Shown piece after piece: positions 12,790 to 22,536 of a DNA stretch of 64,000 nucleotides. The translations under genes were made by a program, and so were the position numbers. Numbering within the stretch: position 1 is the first letter of the stretch; each line of letters opens with the position of its first letter. This DNA is from Chrysopilus asiliformis (taxonomy: Eukaryota > Arthropoda > Insecta > Diptera > Rhagionidae), in the NCBI GenBank assembly GCA_964034945.1, contig OZ035962.1, forward strand, positions 25,603,030 to 25,667,029. Reading direction: 5' to 3'. Under the pieces are notes generated by a model. The model saw only the letters and a program-made list of their open reading frames with translations. It had not been told where the DNA came from and did no database searches.

Positions 12790-14963
12790 TGTTGCGGCCA
12801 GCTTTTTTTTCCTAGAGAAAAAAAAAATCAAAAAGAAATCCAATTGGAATTTCACGCAACCAATTTTATTTTCCTTTTCTCATTATACCCGAGTCTCACC
12901 TATAAAAAAAATTTGCATATTCCCTTCGCATTTCCCCGATAGCTCATTCGCTAAGTTTGCTTTTGTTTCAATTTGACCAAATCCGAATTCAATCAAATAG
13001 AAAAATAGTCCCTTTGAAAATCTAACTGTTGGTTCCTTTTGATACTTCGATCAATACAAAGTGTTCAGAACCAAGAAACGCGCCTATTACGCTTTTGTTT
13101 TATTCCCTTGAACGAGCCGCGTTGGCATCCCTGTTTTGTTTTTGCCTTCCGTTCGTTTTCCTTTCGTTGGTATGAGAGTGCAGTTCATTTTCGTATCAAG
13201 TGCAGACCAAATACAAATACTGTTTCCTTTATAACAAAGGAAACGAGTCTTGATCAAGCAAAATTGGCACTCGATCGATCGATCGCCAACGGGAGATCTT
13301 TCTTTCTCGAATTAACCATCGCCATAGAAGCAGCGAGTGGAAAAATTTTAATTGCTGCTGTGAAAAAAAAAAAACTTTTTTTTTCTCCAAGCGGTTTTTT
13401 TTTTCTTCAAGTAGAAGTCCTCGACGATCTTTTCGAGCGTTTTCCACGATTTCTGTTTAATCGCCGGTGTGCGATCGTCGAATTTTCATTCGGAAAAACA
13501 AGGATACCCCGAGAAGGTAAAATTTTGTTGAATTTTGCACGTGTTTTCTGTGCTCCTGTTTTTTCACATCGCTAATTCCCTTTCTGTGCGGGATTTTAGG
13601 GGTTCCTGTAACACGTAAAATCGATTCAAGTAAAACGTTTAAAATCGATTCCTGTAAAAACGTTTAAAATCGGTTCCAGTAAGAAGTTGAAAACAAATTT
13701 TGCTTTAAAACAACAATTGTGAATCCTGAATCATCGTAGAAGGGATAAAACCTCTAAACTTTATGCCCTTACATCCGGCTGAGTTTCTCCGGAAAAACGT
13801 GGTGGACTTCCTAGGCGGAAATGATCCATAAAATCCACGCTACCTTTCAACTTGTCGTTCCTGTTTTTTTCTATGTATTGCTGACCGCATGTGCTCATCA
13901 AATCTCGTTCATCCGTTTTGCTGCTTAAATTCTATAAAAATAATCATCTTTAGTCATCTCAATAATCATCTTTATAATGATCCAGAATCATCTTTATTTA
14001 CGATACCGCATCATCTTTATTTAAAATCATCCTAAAATACAAAAACATAAAGTGTGAAAGAACGCATTAAAATTTTCATCATAAGTTTTAAAGGAATTTC
14101 AGGAGAGTTGCTGCTACGCCAGATCTGTCGTGGGAGACAACATTTTATATCAGGTATTTTCTTAATGTATCAGTGATTTTAATGCGATCTTATTAATTTG
14201 AAAAACTAATTTAAAAAAGTAAATTTTTATATATATTTCTTTTTAAATGAATTGTTTCTACGCGTTGATTATTCAAGCGCTTTTTTTTATTAGATTCGTT
14301 TTTGAATTATTCAAAGATTTTGTTCTACTTTAAAATTTAAAATTCTGGCAATTATTGCCACTTTAATTTTCCAACCAAATTTTTTATTGCATCATATATG
14401 ATCTTTCCTTGAAAATTTCGAATTATTTATTCAATTTCTGATGTATTTAGTTCTTAGAGTTTCGTTTTTGATTAAATTTGAAATAACTTGAAGATAATGT
14501 TTTGGTAATTTTCCTCTCCTAAGACCCCTCCGCCACACTAACATTATGGGAGCCCGAAAAAATTGTGATTTCGGTTTACAAGGGCTAAAGGAAGGGAAGG
14601 GCCGGCTCATTAAACACCATCGTAGTGAGTCAATCATTGTTCGTTAAATTTCGGTGTGATATCGCGTTCGTTTAGAGTGTATAAAAATAATTTTGAAATT
14701 AAATTCCGTGCACACAAACTTTTTGGAAGGACCGATATGGTGGCTGGCATCACAAGATCCCACCCCCCTGACTTGAGCTAGCGGACGAGACTAGTTGTGT
14801 GCCGTGTACCAGCTTCCATAACCCACGTGTATTAAAATTCTAACCCTCGTGTCCTAAGAAAAATGGCGCCCATCGTGGGGCCACATGCTAAAGGCAACCG
14901 CCCAAAGCACGTGTCCTAACTAAAATGGCGTCCAACGTGGGACCCAAGGCTCGTGTCCTAACA
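12790..14963 (+). repeat. 5' LTR
   Basis: TG...CA-bounded 2174-bp repeat, unusually long for an insect element. TATAAAAA at about 12901-12908 could be the U3 promoter. A 178-codon open frame (13039-13575, TTG start) occurs in both LTRs but has no recognisable domain and runs through homopolymers; I do not call it a gene. The last 120 bp contain two PBS-like motifs at 14864-14881 and 14926-14943. Confidence 0.92.
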
Positions 14964-14967
14964 AAAA

Positions 14968-14985
14968 TGGCGCCCAACGTGGGGC
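14968..14985 (+). promoter_or_regulatory. Primer binding site, tRNA-Lys(CUU) type
   Basis: TGGCGCCCAACGTGGGGC starts four bases after the LTR. It is complementary to the 3' end of animal tRNA-Lys(CUU) (the 'Lys1,2' primer class), including CCA. Confidence 0.85.
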
Positions 14986-15021
14986 CCGAAACACTGACAG
15001 TTCTTTTGGAATTGGTTTCGG

Positions 15022-15276
15022 ATGTTCCACGTAAAAATTCGTCAAGTAAATTCTATTTTTATTGAGTGGGAGAACCAGTATCTCAATTTTGCATTTTTTT
15101 ATTTAATTGCCGCATTTGTAATTAAAGTTTTTGTAGTTTACATATCCGATTGTTTTGTTTGGATTGTTTTCGCGATTGAGGGATTAACTTCCTGGATATC
15201 TCATCTGGATATGTCATGCCGGATAGAGACCGTTGTGAACTCTTTTCTTTCGAGTAAATTGATCGGGATAAAATAA
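15022..15276 (+). CDS. 84-codon ORF in retroelement interior, unknown
   Basis: ATG-initiated frame just downstream of the primer binding site. It has a hydrophobic stretch at about residues 26-42 (FFYLIAAFVIKVFVVY) and further aromatic residues, so one membrane segment is possible. It does not resemble Gag. It could be chance or a remnant of leader coding sequence. Confidence 0.25.
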   Translation: MFHVKIRQVNSIFIEWENQYLNFAFFYLIAAFVIKVFVVYISDCFVWIVFAIEGLTSWISHLDMSCRIETVVNSFLSSKLIGIK

Positions 15277-15763
15277 ATTAGATATTCCATTTATTTATCT
15301 ATTTGAGCTTAAGGCTTAGGGATTTACTGGATTTCATTCAATGATAACACAAGTCGTTGTAATGACCGTGAATTCTTTTGTCATTTGCTTTAAATATTCG
15401 TAGTTTTTTGTTGTTGTTGTACCATCCAAAATACACCCGAAAATGAAGCGAATATTGCATTGAAGTCGTCGAACTGAATTTGTTATTTGGTTAGTGTGGC
15501 GAGGAGTCAAGGAAATCATGAGTACAGTTTTTTCTTTGAAAGTATTAGTAAAAATTTTTATACCGGGAGTCGTATAAAAGTTTGCTGAGCACATATAACT
15601 TTTCTTTTGTAAATCGAAAGTATTTATTTCGATTAAATTCCTTTTGAATTATTGTTGGTTACGATTTAACCTAAGAATTTTGTCTTATATTCGTTGGTTT
15701 TTGCGACGATTATTTCTTTTTTTTTGAATTATTTTTTTTTAAATTGTATACACGGTATATACA
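15277..15763. other. Retroelement interior without recognised gene
   Basis: AT-rich; the minus frame at 15334-15594 shows no domain. Confidence 0.5.
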
Positions 15764-15961
15764 ATGACCTTGCATCATAGCATGGAAGATTTGACTAAAC
15801 AGGTTGAGCCTACTTGCTCAATTTGTTCCCAAATTCTTGTACCACCTGAAGAAATTGTTAAAACCCCCTGTAAACACCTATGTCATAGTCGTTGTATCAG
15901 AGGTTGGTTAAAAGAAAACAAGTTAGTAGGAATTTTCCACGCAAAGGACCTACACGCATGA
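15764..15961 (+). CDS. Partial RING-H2 finger protein in LTR retroelement
   Basis: ATG-initiated 65-codon frame. Residues about 19-45 show C-x2-C-x14-C-x-H-x2-H-x2-C (CSIC...CKHLCHSRC), the first six zinc ligands of a RING-H2 domain, followed by IRGWLKEN as in RING E3 ligases. The last Cys pair (usually CPxC) is missing. The frame either ends at 15961 or is spliced: GTTAGT follows AACAA at about 15922 and a TTTTCAG lies near 15976, and that join keeps an open frame into the 3' LTR but does not restore a standard C-x2-C. E3 ubiquitin ligase activity is therefore uncertain. Reverse transcriptase and other retroelement genes are absent, so this is the only recognisable domain of the element. Confidence 0.55.
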   Translation: MTLHHSMEDLTKQVEPTCSICSQILVPPEEIVKTPCKHLCHSRCIRGWLKENKLVGIFHAKDLHA

Positions 15962-16014
15962 TAGCCGTTTTCAGCTTCTGCGATTGGATTTACACCTGCT
16001 CGCATAACCTGCCC

Positions 16015-18189
16015 TGTTGCGGCCAGCTTTTTTTTCCTAGAGAAAAAAAAAATCAAAAAGAAATCCAATTGGAATTTCACGCAACCAATTTTATTTTCCT
16101 TTTCTCATTATACCCGAGTCTCACCTATAAAAAAAATTTGCATATTCCCTTCGCATTTCCCCGATAGCTCATTCGCTAAGTTTGCTTTTGTTTCAATTTG
16201 ACCAAATCCGAATTCAATCAAATAGAAAAATAGTCCCTTTGAAAATCTAACTGTTGGTTCCTTTTGATACTTCGATCAATACAAAGTGTTCAGAACCAAG
16301 AAACGCGCCTATTACGCTTTTGTTTTATTCCCTTGAACGAGCCGCGTTGGCATCCCTGTTTTGTTTTTGCCTTCCGTTCGTTTTCCTTTCGTTGGTATGA
16401 GAGTGCAGTTCATTTTCGTATCAAGTGCAGACCAAATACAAATACTGTTTCCTTTATAACAAAGGAAACGAGTCTTGATCAAGCAAAATTGGCACTCGAT
16501 CGATCGATCGCCAACGGGAGATCTTTCTTTCTCGAATTAACCATCGCCATAGAAGCAGCGAGTGGAAAAATTTTAATTGCTGCTGTGAAAAAAAAAAAAC
16601 TTTTTTTTTCTCCAAGCGGTTTTTTTTTTCTTCAAGTAGAAGTCCTCGACGATCTTTTCGAGCGTTTTCCACGATTTCTGTTTAATCGCCGGTGTGCGAT
16701 CGTCGAATTTTCATTCGGAAAAACAAGGATACCCCGAGAAGGTAAAATTTTGTTGAATTTTGCACGTGTTTTCTGTGCTCCTGTTTTTTCACATCGCTAA
16801 TTCCCTTTCTGTGCGGGATTTTAGGGGTTCCTGTAACACGTAAAATCGATTCAAGTAAAACGTTTAAAATCGATTCCTGTAAAAACGTTTAAAATCGGTT
16901 CCAGTAAGAAGTTGAAAACAAATTTTGCTTTAAAACAACAATTGTGAATCCTGAATCATCGTAGAAGGGATAAAACCTCTAAACTTTATGCCCTTACATC
17001 CGGCTGAGTTTCTCCGGAAAAACGTGGTGGACTTCCTAGGCGGAAATGATCCATAAAATCCACGCTACCTTTCAACTTGTCGTTCCTGTTTTTTTCTATG
17101 TATTGCTGACCGCATGTGCTCATCAAATCTCGTTCATCCGTTTTGCTGCTTAAATTCTATAAAAATAATCATCTTTAGTCATCTCAATAATCATCTTTAT
17201 AATGATCCAGAATCATCTTTATTTACGATACCGCATCATCTTTATTTAAAATCATCCTAAAATACAAAAACATAAAGTGTGAAAGAACGCATTAAAATTT
17301 TCATCATAAGTTTTAAAGGAATTTCAGGAGAGTTGCTGCTACGCCAGATCTGTCGTGGGAGACAACATTTTATATCAGGTATTTTCTTAATGTATCAGTG
17401 ATTTTAATGCGATCTTATTAATTTGAAAAACTAATTTAAAAAAGTAAATTTTTATATATATTTCTTTTTAAATGAATTGTTTCTACGCGTTGATTATTCA
17501 AGCGCTTTTTTTTTATTAGATTCGTTTTTGAATTATTCAAAGATTTTGTTCTACTTTAAAATTTAAAATTCTGGCAATTATTGCCACTTTAATTTTCCAA
17601 CCAAATTTTTTATTGCATCATATATGATCTTTCCTTGAAAATTTCGAATTATTTATTCAATTTCTGATGTATTTAGTTCTTAGAGTTTCGTTTTTGATTA
17701 AATTTGAAATAACTTGAAGATAATGTTTTGGTAATTTTCCTCTCCTAAGACCCCTCCGCCACACTAACATTATGGGAGCCCGAAAAAATTGTGATTTCGG
17801 TTTACAAGGGCTAAAGGAAGGGAAGGGCCGGCTCATTAAACACCATCGTAGTGAGTCAATCATTGTTCGTTAAATTTCGGTGTGATATCGCGTTCGTTTA
17901 GAGTGTATAAAAATAATTTTGAAATTAAATTCCGTGCACACAAACTTTTTGGAAGGACCGATATGGTGGCTGGCATCACAAGATCCCACCCCCCTGACTT
18001 GAGCTAGCGGACGAGACTAGTTGTGTGCCGTGTACCAGCTTCCATAACCCACGTGTATTAAAATTCTAACCCTCGTGTCCTAAGAAAAATGGCGCCCATC
18101 GTGGGGCCACATGCTAAAGGCAACCGCCCAAAGCACGTGTCCTAACTAAAATGGCGTCCAACGTGGGACCCAAGGCTCGTGTCCTAACA
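16015..18189 (+). repeat. 3' LTR
   Basis: Copy of the 5' LTR, apparently identical except for one extra T. It carries PBS-like motifs at 18090-18107 and 18152-18169. The sequence just upstream (ctcgcataacctgccc) is not a polypurine tract. Confidence 0.92.
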
Positions 18190-18394
18190 TACTATAAATT
18201 CCCGCCTACTTTTTTAAAAAAAATCAGGAAATTTTTATACTTAGGGGATTTATAAAATTAATAAATTGAATTGATCAATTTTTATCCCCGTTATATATAA
18301 AAATTATAAATTTGCTTATGGATTTATATAGATAAATATATTTATCAAATTTATACTCAAATTTTCAACTGTGCAGACAAAATGTTTTTTTTTT

Positions 18395-18750
18395 AAATTC
18401 TTTGCATAGGAAAGGGGGCAAGCAGTGGTCCGATTGGATTTTGATGTGATTTATGTAAAATCCTATCCTAAACACATTTTAGCTTCATGATTTTTTCAAT
18501 ATGACCCACCGGTTTCCAACAGTAGAAAATCCAACAGTACAAAATGTCAAATCTTTAACTTAATCCTTTCGAAAGTTATGCTGTTCACAGACAGACGGAC
18601 AGACAGACAGGCAGACAGACGGACGAACATGGGGAAATTGAAATCTTTTGTCACTCCTAACATCCTGGTGTAGTGTCCATTCATCGATACGTTAAAAATA
18701 GTGTACTAAATCTAATATATTTCTATATGATTGTCATATCATAGTTCATC
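18395..18750 (+). repeat. Dispersed repeat containing a GACA microsatellite
   Basis: The layout is 'gcagtggtccgattggattt', 'taaacacattttagct', 'tttcgaaagttatgctgttc', a GACA/GACG run (about 18587-18628), then 'cctaacatcctggtgtagtg'. Related copies lie at 21946-22400, 27905-28260, 50265-50460 (minus), 52215-52520, 55400-55790 and 61480-61760, each with a longer, shorter or absent microsatellite. Confidence 0.7.
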
Positions 18751-18775
18751 ATCATATCATATCATATACTTCATA

Positions 18776-19225
18776 CTAATATATAAAAATGAGTTGGTGT
18801 CTGTCTGTCTGTTTGTTCCTCTTTCACGCAAAAACGGCAGAACCGATTTTCTTGAAATTTGGCATGAGTGTCTGTGGTAGTTCTGGTTCCAACATAGGCA
18901 TACGGAAAAGTAGCGCGAGGGGTGGGGGGAGTAAGGGGAGGGGGTAAAGTGATTTCGAAACTTAGGTTTTGTACTATGTTACTCCTTCATTGGGAAACTA
19001 ACGAGCCGATTGGTCTGAAGTTTAGCTCCAACATAATCATCAAAAAAAAAATTTTTTATATGTTGGTATGTTGGTTTCGCCGGACGAAGCCGGTAATGGG
19101 CAATAACCTATAATTTCAAAATCTTTTGTCAAATTTTTCCCGATATTTCTCAGTATAGATAGATAAATTAAACGCGTATCATGTGAGGGGTGAACCGCGA
19201 GGTAGTTCGGGGCGCAGCCCCTAGT
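18776..19225 (+). mobile_element. Microsatellite-bearing element, Helitron-like
   Basis: Starts 'ctaatatataaaaatgagtt', a CTGT run, then 'tttggcatgagtgtctgtgg' and 'ggtggggggagtaaggggag', shared with 8885-9364 and 41880-42262. The right end (GGGGCGCAGCCCCTAGT) has a hairpin abutting CTAG. The duplicate lies at 28290-28740. Confidence 0.5.
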
Positions 19226-19390
19226 AGAGTATAAAAATTAATTTGGTTATTAATAATTTGGAGGTTTTTTTAGTATCTTATTAAAATTTTTCAATATAGA
19301 AATATCTTCTTTTAATTTTGTATAAAAGCTTTGATTTGGTTTAACACATACGTTTTAGGGCCCGTTTGTATTTGATAATTTATTCGACGT

Positions 19391-19560
19391 TGCAGGGTGG
19401 CTCAAATGGTACAGCACTTTACCCGTAAGTGTGTGTAAGTGTGTGACTCTGGCACGCCTTCAACCCCACTCAACTTGTTTTATTGAAATGAGCTACTGCT
19501 TAGTGCTAACGACACCATCGGTGTAGACTGCTTTTAGGCTATACGAGTATGTATCTCTAG
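19391..19560 (+). repeat. tRNA-like SINE candidate
   Basis: TGGCTCAAATGG resembles a Pol III A box. Downstream, CACTT-TACCCGT-AAGTG forms a 5-bp stem with a 7-base loop like an anticodon arm, and CCTTCAACCCC is a weak B-box-like match. The second copy, in the duplicated block, is at 28905-29074. No poly(A) tail or target duplication found, so SINE identity is tentative. Confidence 0.35.
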
Positions 19561-19903
19561 CCGTTCTCAACATATTTTAAAAAATTAAGTTTTTTGAAAA
19601 TTTCTCCGTTTTTAGAAAATTGCTCGAACATTTTGAGCTATTATAAAAAAAATACATATAACCAGATTCAAAATAAATAAAACTTCCAGCATTTTTCGTT
19701 TAACGGTTTTTACATGTTTTTAACAGTTCTCCAGATATTTGAAAAAATATTTTTTTCCGAAACTAAATGTTGCAGAGAAAAGTTTTGTGTTGATCACTAC
19801 TGATATTTTTGAAACGTATTTTGTTTTGCCACAAAATGCTCAACAAAAAAATTAAGGCTTTTATCACATAGATTTTTTCCAAGATTTTCACAAATTGCAC
19901 TTA

Positions 19904-20494
19904 TACTAAGTCACACCGACGCAAAATCACGTAATTTTGCGAAATGATTTAAATCTTAAACCAAAGTGTTCACACAGAGGTTACGGTAATTTTGCTTGAC
20001 ATTTCAACTACAGGATTGCTATGAATTTTAGTAATATGATGAATAATACAATTCAAAACATCGATGAAATATGTGCAAACAGAATTAGACACTTTAGAAG
20101 AAAATGGAAATGATCTGTAATGAAAATAAACAATTATTTTCCATTTCATATTTAACGGCATCATAAACATGCCCATTTATTTATTTTTTCAGATCACAGG
20201 TTTACTAAAATATCCTCTTCGCGTGCGGAACACGGCTTCTTTTTCTTATATCTCCGTCTTTCCAATCCAGCACAAATGTCAAAACTGATGTACTCAAGAG
20301 AGCTGAATAAGTGACGCAGGGTTGTATTCATTGTTTTTGCTTGATTTCGTTCCTAATTTTGTGGAAATTGCATACTTTTAGTGATTTTGAAAACAGGTTA
20401 ATGTACTGGAAATCTCGTGGTTTCGAGGAAGATTTCGTTCAAAATTACGAAAATCTTCAAAATTACGTAATTTTGCGTCAGTGTGAACATAGTA
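19904..20494. mobile_element. 591-bp MITE, TTA target duplication
   Basis: The left end TACTAAGT(T)CACACCGACG pairs with the reverse complement of the right end (TACTATGTTCACACTGACG) over about 38 bp, continuing through CAAAAT-ACGTAATTTTG. TTA flanks at 19901-19903 and 20495-20497 suggest PIF/Harbinger-type insertion. The same element is at 29416-30007. A diverged homologous spacer at 23460-23830 lacks it. Confidence 0.75.
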
Positions 20495-20663
20495 TTAGAA
20501 TCTCAAAGTCGCTTTGAATTTAAAAGTTTTCTACATGTTTCTTTATTTATACATATATTTTGAATGAATAATTTTATTGAGAATGATTATAAATCGACAA
20601 AAACTGGACACACTTATATATAATGATTGATATTTTTTTTTTATTATCTAAAAACAAGAATTT

Positions 20664-21395
20664 TTATTTAATGCACAAATTATAGTATATTATAGAAAAA
20701 AACGCGGGGACAAAAATTATACCAGCAAATGCGAATAAAATATAAATATTATTTATATTCTGTAAGTAGGTTTGCCCGCAACTGGCAACAAGTTTTTTAT
20801 ACACTTTCGGACAAATCTTCATGGCTGCTTCTTTAAACGCTCTAAAGGTCTTATACAAATAGTCAACTTTTACAAAATCTGTGATTTTACTTGACACATT
20901 TTCCAAAGATTTCAATATCAAACTTAAATTACCAGACGTTGGGGGGTGAAACAAAATGAAACTTCCTTCAGCGTGTTGTTTTGACTTCGAGATATTCTTG
21001 CATCCCCAAATTACGTAATTTCTAGAATCCCCATAAATTAATTGAAAGCTCATATCGTCTGCCATATTTAGTCCAGGATTTGTACAAAAAGGTTTACGGA
21101 TGGCTCCATTATCAACATAAAGTATAAGTTGTTTAGGAGATGGAATATAACTAACCGTGCGACATATAAAGTCTTTCTCAGACGCCGCTTCAGTTTTAAG
21201 AATTTTAAAAACCGTTTTTAAATTTTCATCAACCGGTAGATAATAAGCAATTAATCCATTAATACTATTATTTACGGAAATTGCAGGTGGATTTGGGCAT
21301 GGCCCATTAAAAATTTTCGCTTCGTTTTCCAAAAGAAACAAAAACCCAAGATGTAAAAATATTTCGGTGAACGAGTATTTGTCGATCTTCATCAT
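20664..21395 (-). CDS. Lipocalin-like membrane protein, mosaic paralogue (gene B)
   Basis: Intronless 243-codon frame with signal peptide, GPCPNPP start of the ectodomain, WGCKN/H-AEGSF core and C-terminal transmembrane helix (about 216-236) ending NLCIK. Residues 1 to about 100 and the upstream 200 bp match genes A and C, whereas residues from about KPFC (position 102) onward match gene D nearly perfectly, including YKTFRAFKEAAM. This switch suggests unequal crossing-over or conversion. TATAAAG lies at 21452-21458. AATAAA (20663-20668) overlaps the stop codon. Confidence 0.85.
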   Translation of the reverse strand: MMKIDKYSFTEIFLHLGFLFLLENEAKIFNGPCPNPPAISVNNSINGLIAYYLPVDENLKTVFKILKTEAASEKDFICRTVSYIPSPKQLILYVDNGAIRKPFCTNPGLNMADDMSFQLIYGDSRNYVIWGCKNISKSKQHAEGSFILFHPPTSGNLSLILKSLENVSSKITDFVKVDYLYKTFRAFKEAAMKICPKVYKKLVASCGQTYLQNINNIYILFAFAGIIFVPAFFSIIYYNLCIK

Positions 21396-21571
21396 TTACA
21401 CTCTATTATCGAACTAATTTGAAAATCATTTGAAAATTCGGGTATTGAAAGCTTTATACAAATTGCACTTAGAATCTCAATAGAAAAGAATATTAAAGAA
21501 GGACATCCTCAATAATAAATGAAGACCATAATGTCGAATTAATCGGTGCTTTGATGGACACACGTATTTCA

Positions 21572-21740
21572 ACACTCAGAAAAATAATAAAGCTGACCCA
21601 AGTAAACTTTTTGACAAGTTAACTCTGACCTTCCGCAGGCATACGAGTTACCCATTACATGACAATGCATCCTTGAAACACATATCTCAAGTCGGACAGT
21701 ACAACTCAAGGCTCTTATATGAATTCGAGGCTCTAACAAA
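21572..21740 (-). repeat. Truncated CACTCAGAAAAAT MITE
   Basis: It matches the reverse complement of the right 120 bp of 53689-53981 ('gttaactctgacc', 'cattacatgaca', 'gcatcctt'), then diverges. The other terminus was not found. Confidence 0.55.
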
Positions 21741-21945
21741 TATCTACAAAAAATTTTTGTATAACAAAAAAATACATACGTAGGTAAAAAAGAAAATTAA
21801 CCATTAAAATAGTATTTCGACATCACGATTAGTTAAACTCTGAGCCCCACCCTACATTCTCTTCGAACTTGACCACTCAAATACTTTGGCATTTCAGATC
21901 TACTTAATGTATGACGAAATATATAATAAAGCATAAGAAAATCTA

Positions 21946-22400
21946 CCAATCGTCAAATACTCTATATGATGACAGATAAAATATTTGTTTCAAAAAATTC
22001 TTTTTTATAGGAGAGGAGGATAGAAGTTGGATATAAAATCATATTCGAAACACATTTCATCTTTATAAATTTTTCGATACGACTCACAGTTTTCGAGAAA
22101 ATAGGGTAAAAGTATTCCATTTGTACGGGAGATGGGGGAAGCAGTGATCCGATAGGATTTTTATGTATGGGTGAGTTATGCAAAATCCAATTCTAAATAC
22201 ATTTCACCTTAATAAATTTTTCAATATTACTTACGGTTTTTAAGAAAATTGCAAAAAACTGTTTGGTTTGTATGGGACAGAGAGGAAGCAGAGGTCCAAT
22301 TTTGCCTGTTCAAGAACTTAGCATAGCCATTTACGAGAAGCCTGACTATACGAAATTTCAAGTTTCTAGCTCAATGCTTTCAAAAGTTATGCTGTTCATT
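21946..22400 (+). repeat. Dispersed 'gcagtggtccgat' repeat copies without microsatellite
   Basis: Two tandem diverged units (about 21990-22200 and 22200-22400) share 'gggagatgggggaagcagtg', 'ttctaaatacatttca' and 'caaaagttatgctgttcat' with 18395-18750, but lack the GACA run. Confidence 0.55.
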
Positions 22401-22536
22401 TAAAGTTGATAAAATTTTCTACATTTTCTGCTTTAGCGTTTTTTTATACAGTTCTCAAGATATTTAAAAAAAGACCGTGTTTTTTGAAAATTTCTCGCTT
22501 TTTGAAAATCTCTCTGCGCTTTTATGGAAAAATGTA

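Larger units (their letters stand above)
12790..18189 (+). mobile_element. Young non-autonomous LTR retrotransposon (5.4 kb)
   Basis: Two direct repeats of 2174 and 2175 bp, each starting TGTTGCGGCC and ending CCTAACA, flank 1051 bp of interior. The flanking 4-bp target duplication is TACT (12786-12789 and 18190-18193). The LTRs look identical apart from one T in a T-run (near 14281 against 17508), so insertion is very recent. A primer binding site follows the left LTR and fixes the plus orientation. No gag, protease, reverse transcriptase or integrase is visible; the interior has an 84-codon frame and a partial RING-H2 frame. Mobilisation would need proteins from an unseen partner. No purine tract lies just before the right LTR, which is atypical. 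Confidence 0.92.
12515..18373. mobile_element. 455-bp MITE interrupted by the LTR retrotransposon
   Basis: Ends are CACGGTTGAAAATT at 12515 and the complement of CACAGTTGAAAATT at 18373. Removing 12790-18193 (the LTR element plus one TACT) leaves exactly 455 bp, the same length as the uninterrupted copy at 27431-27885. TIRs suggest a Tc1/mariner-like MITE, but the flanking dinucleotide is CA rather than TA. Confidence 0.7.

Noticed and set aside
13039..13575. 178-codon frame present twice (also 16264-16800)
   Set aside because: It lies in the U3-side of the LTR, has no ATG at its start, runs through A/T homopolymers and shows no domain. The second copy exists only because LTRs are duplicated.
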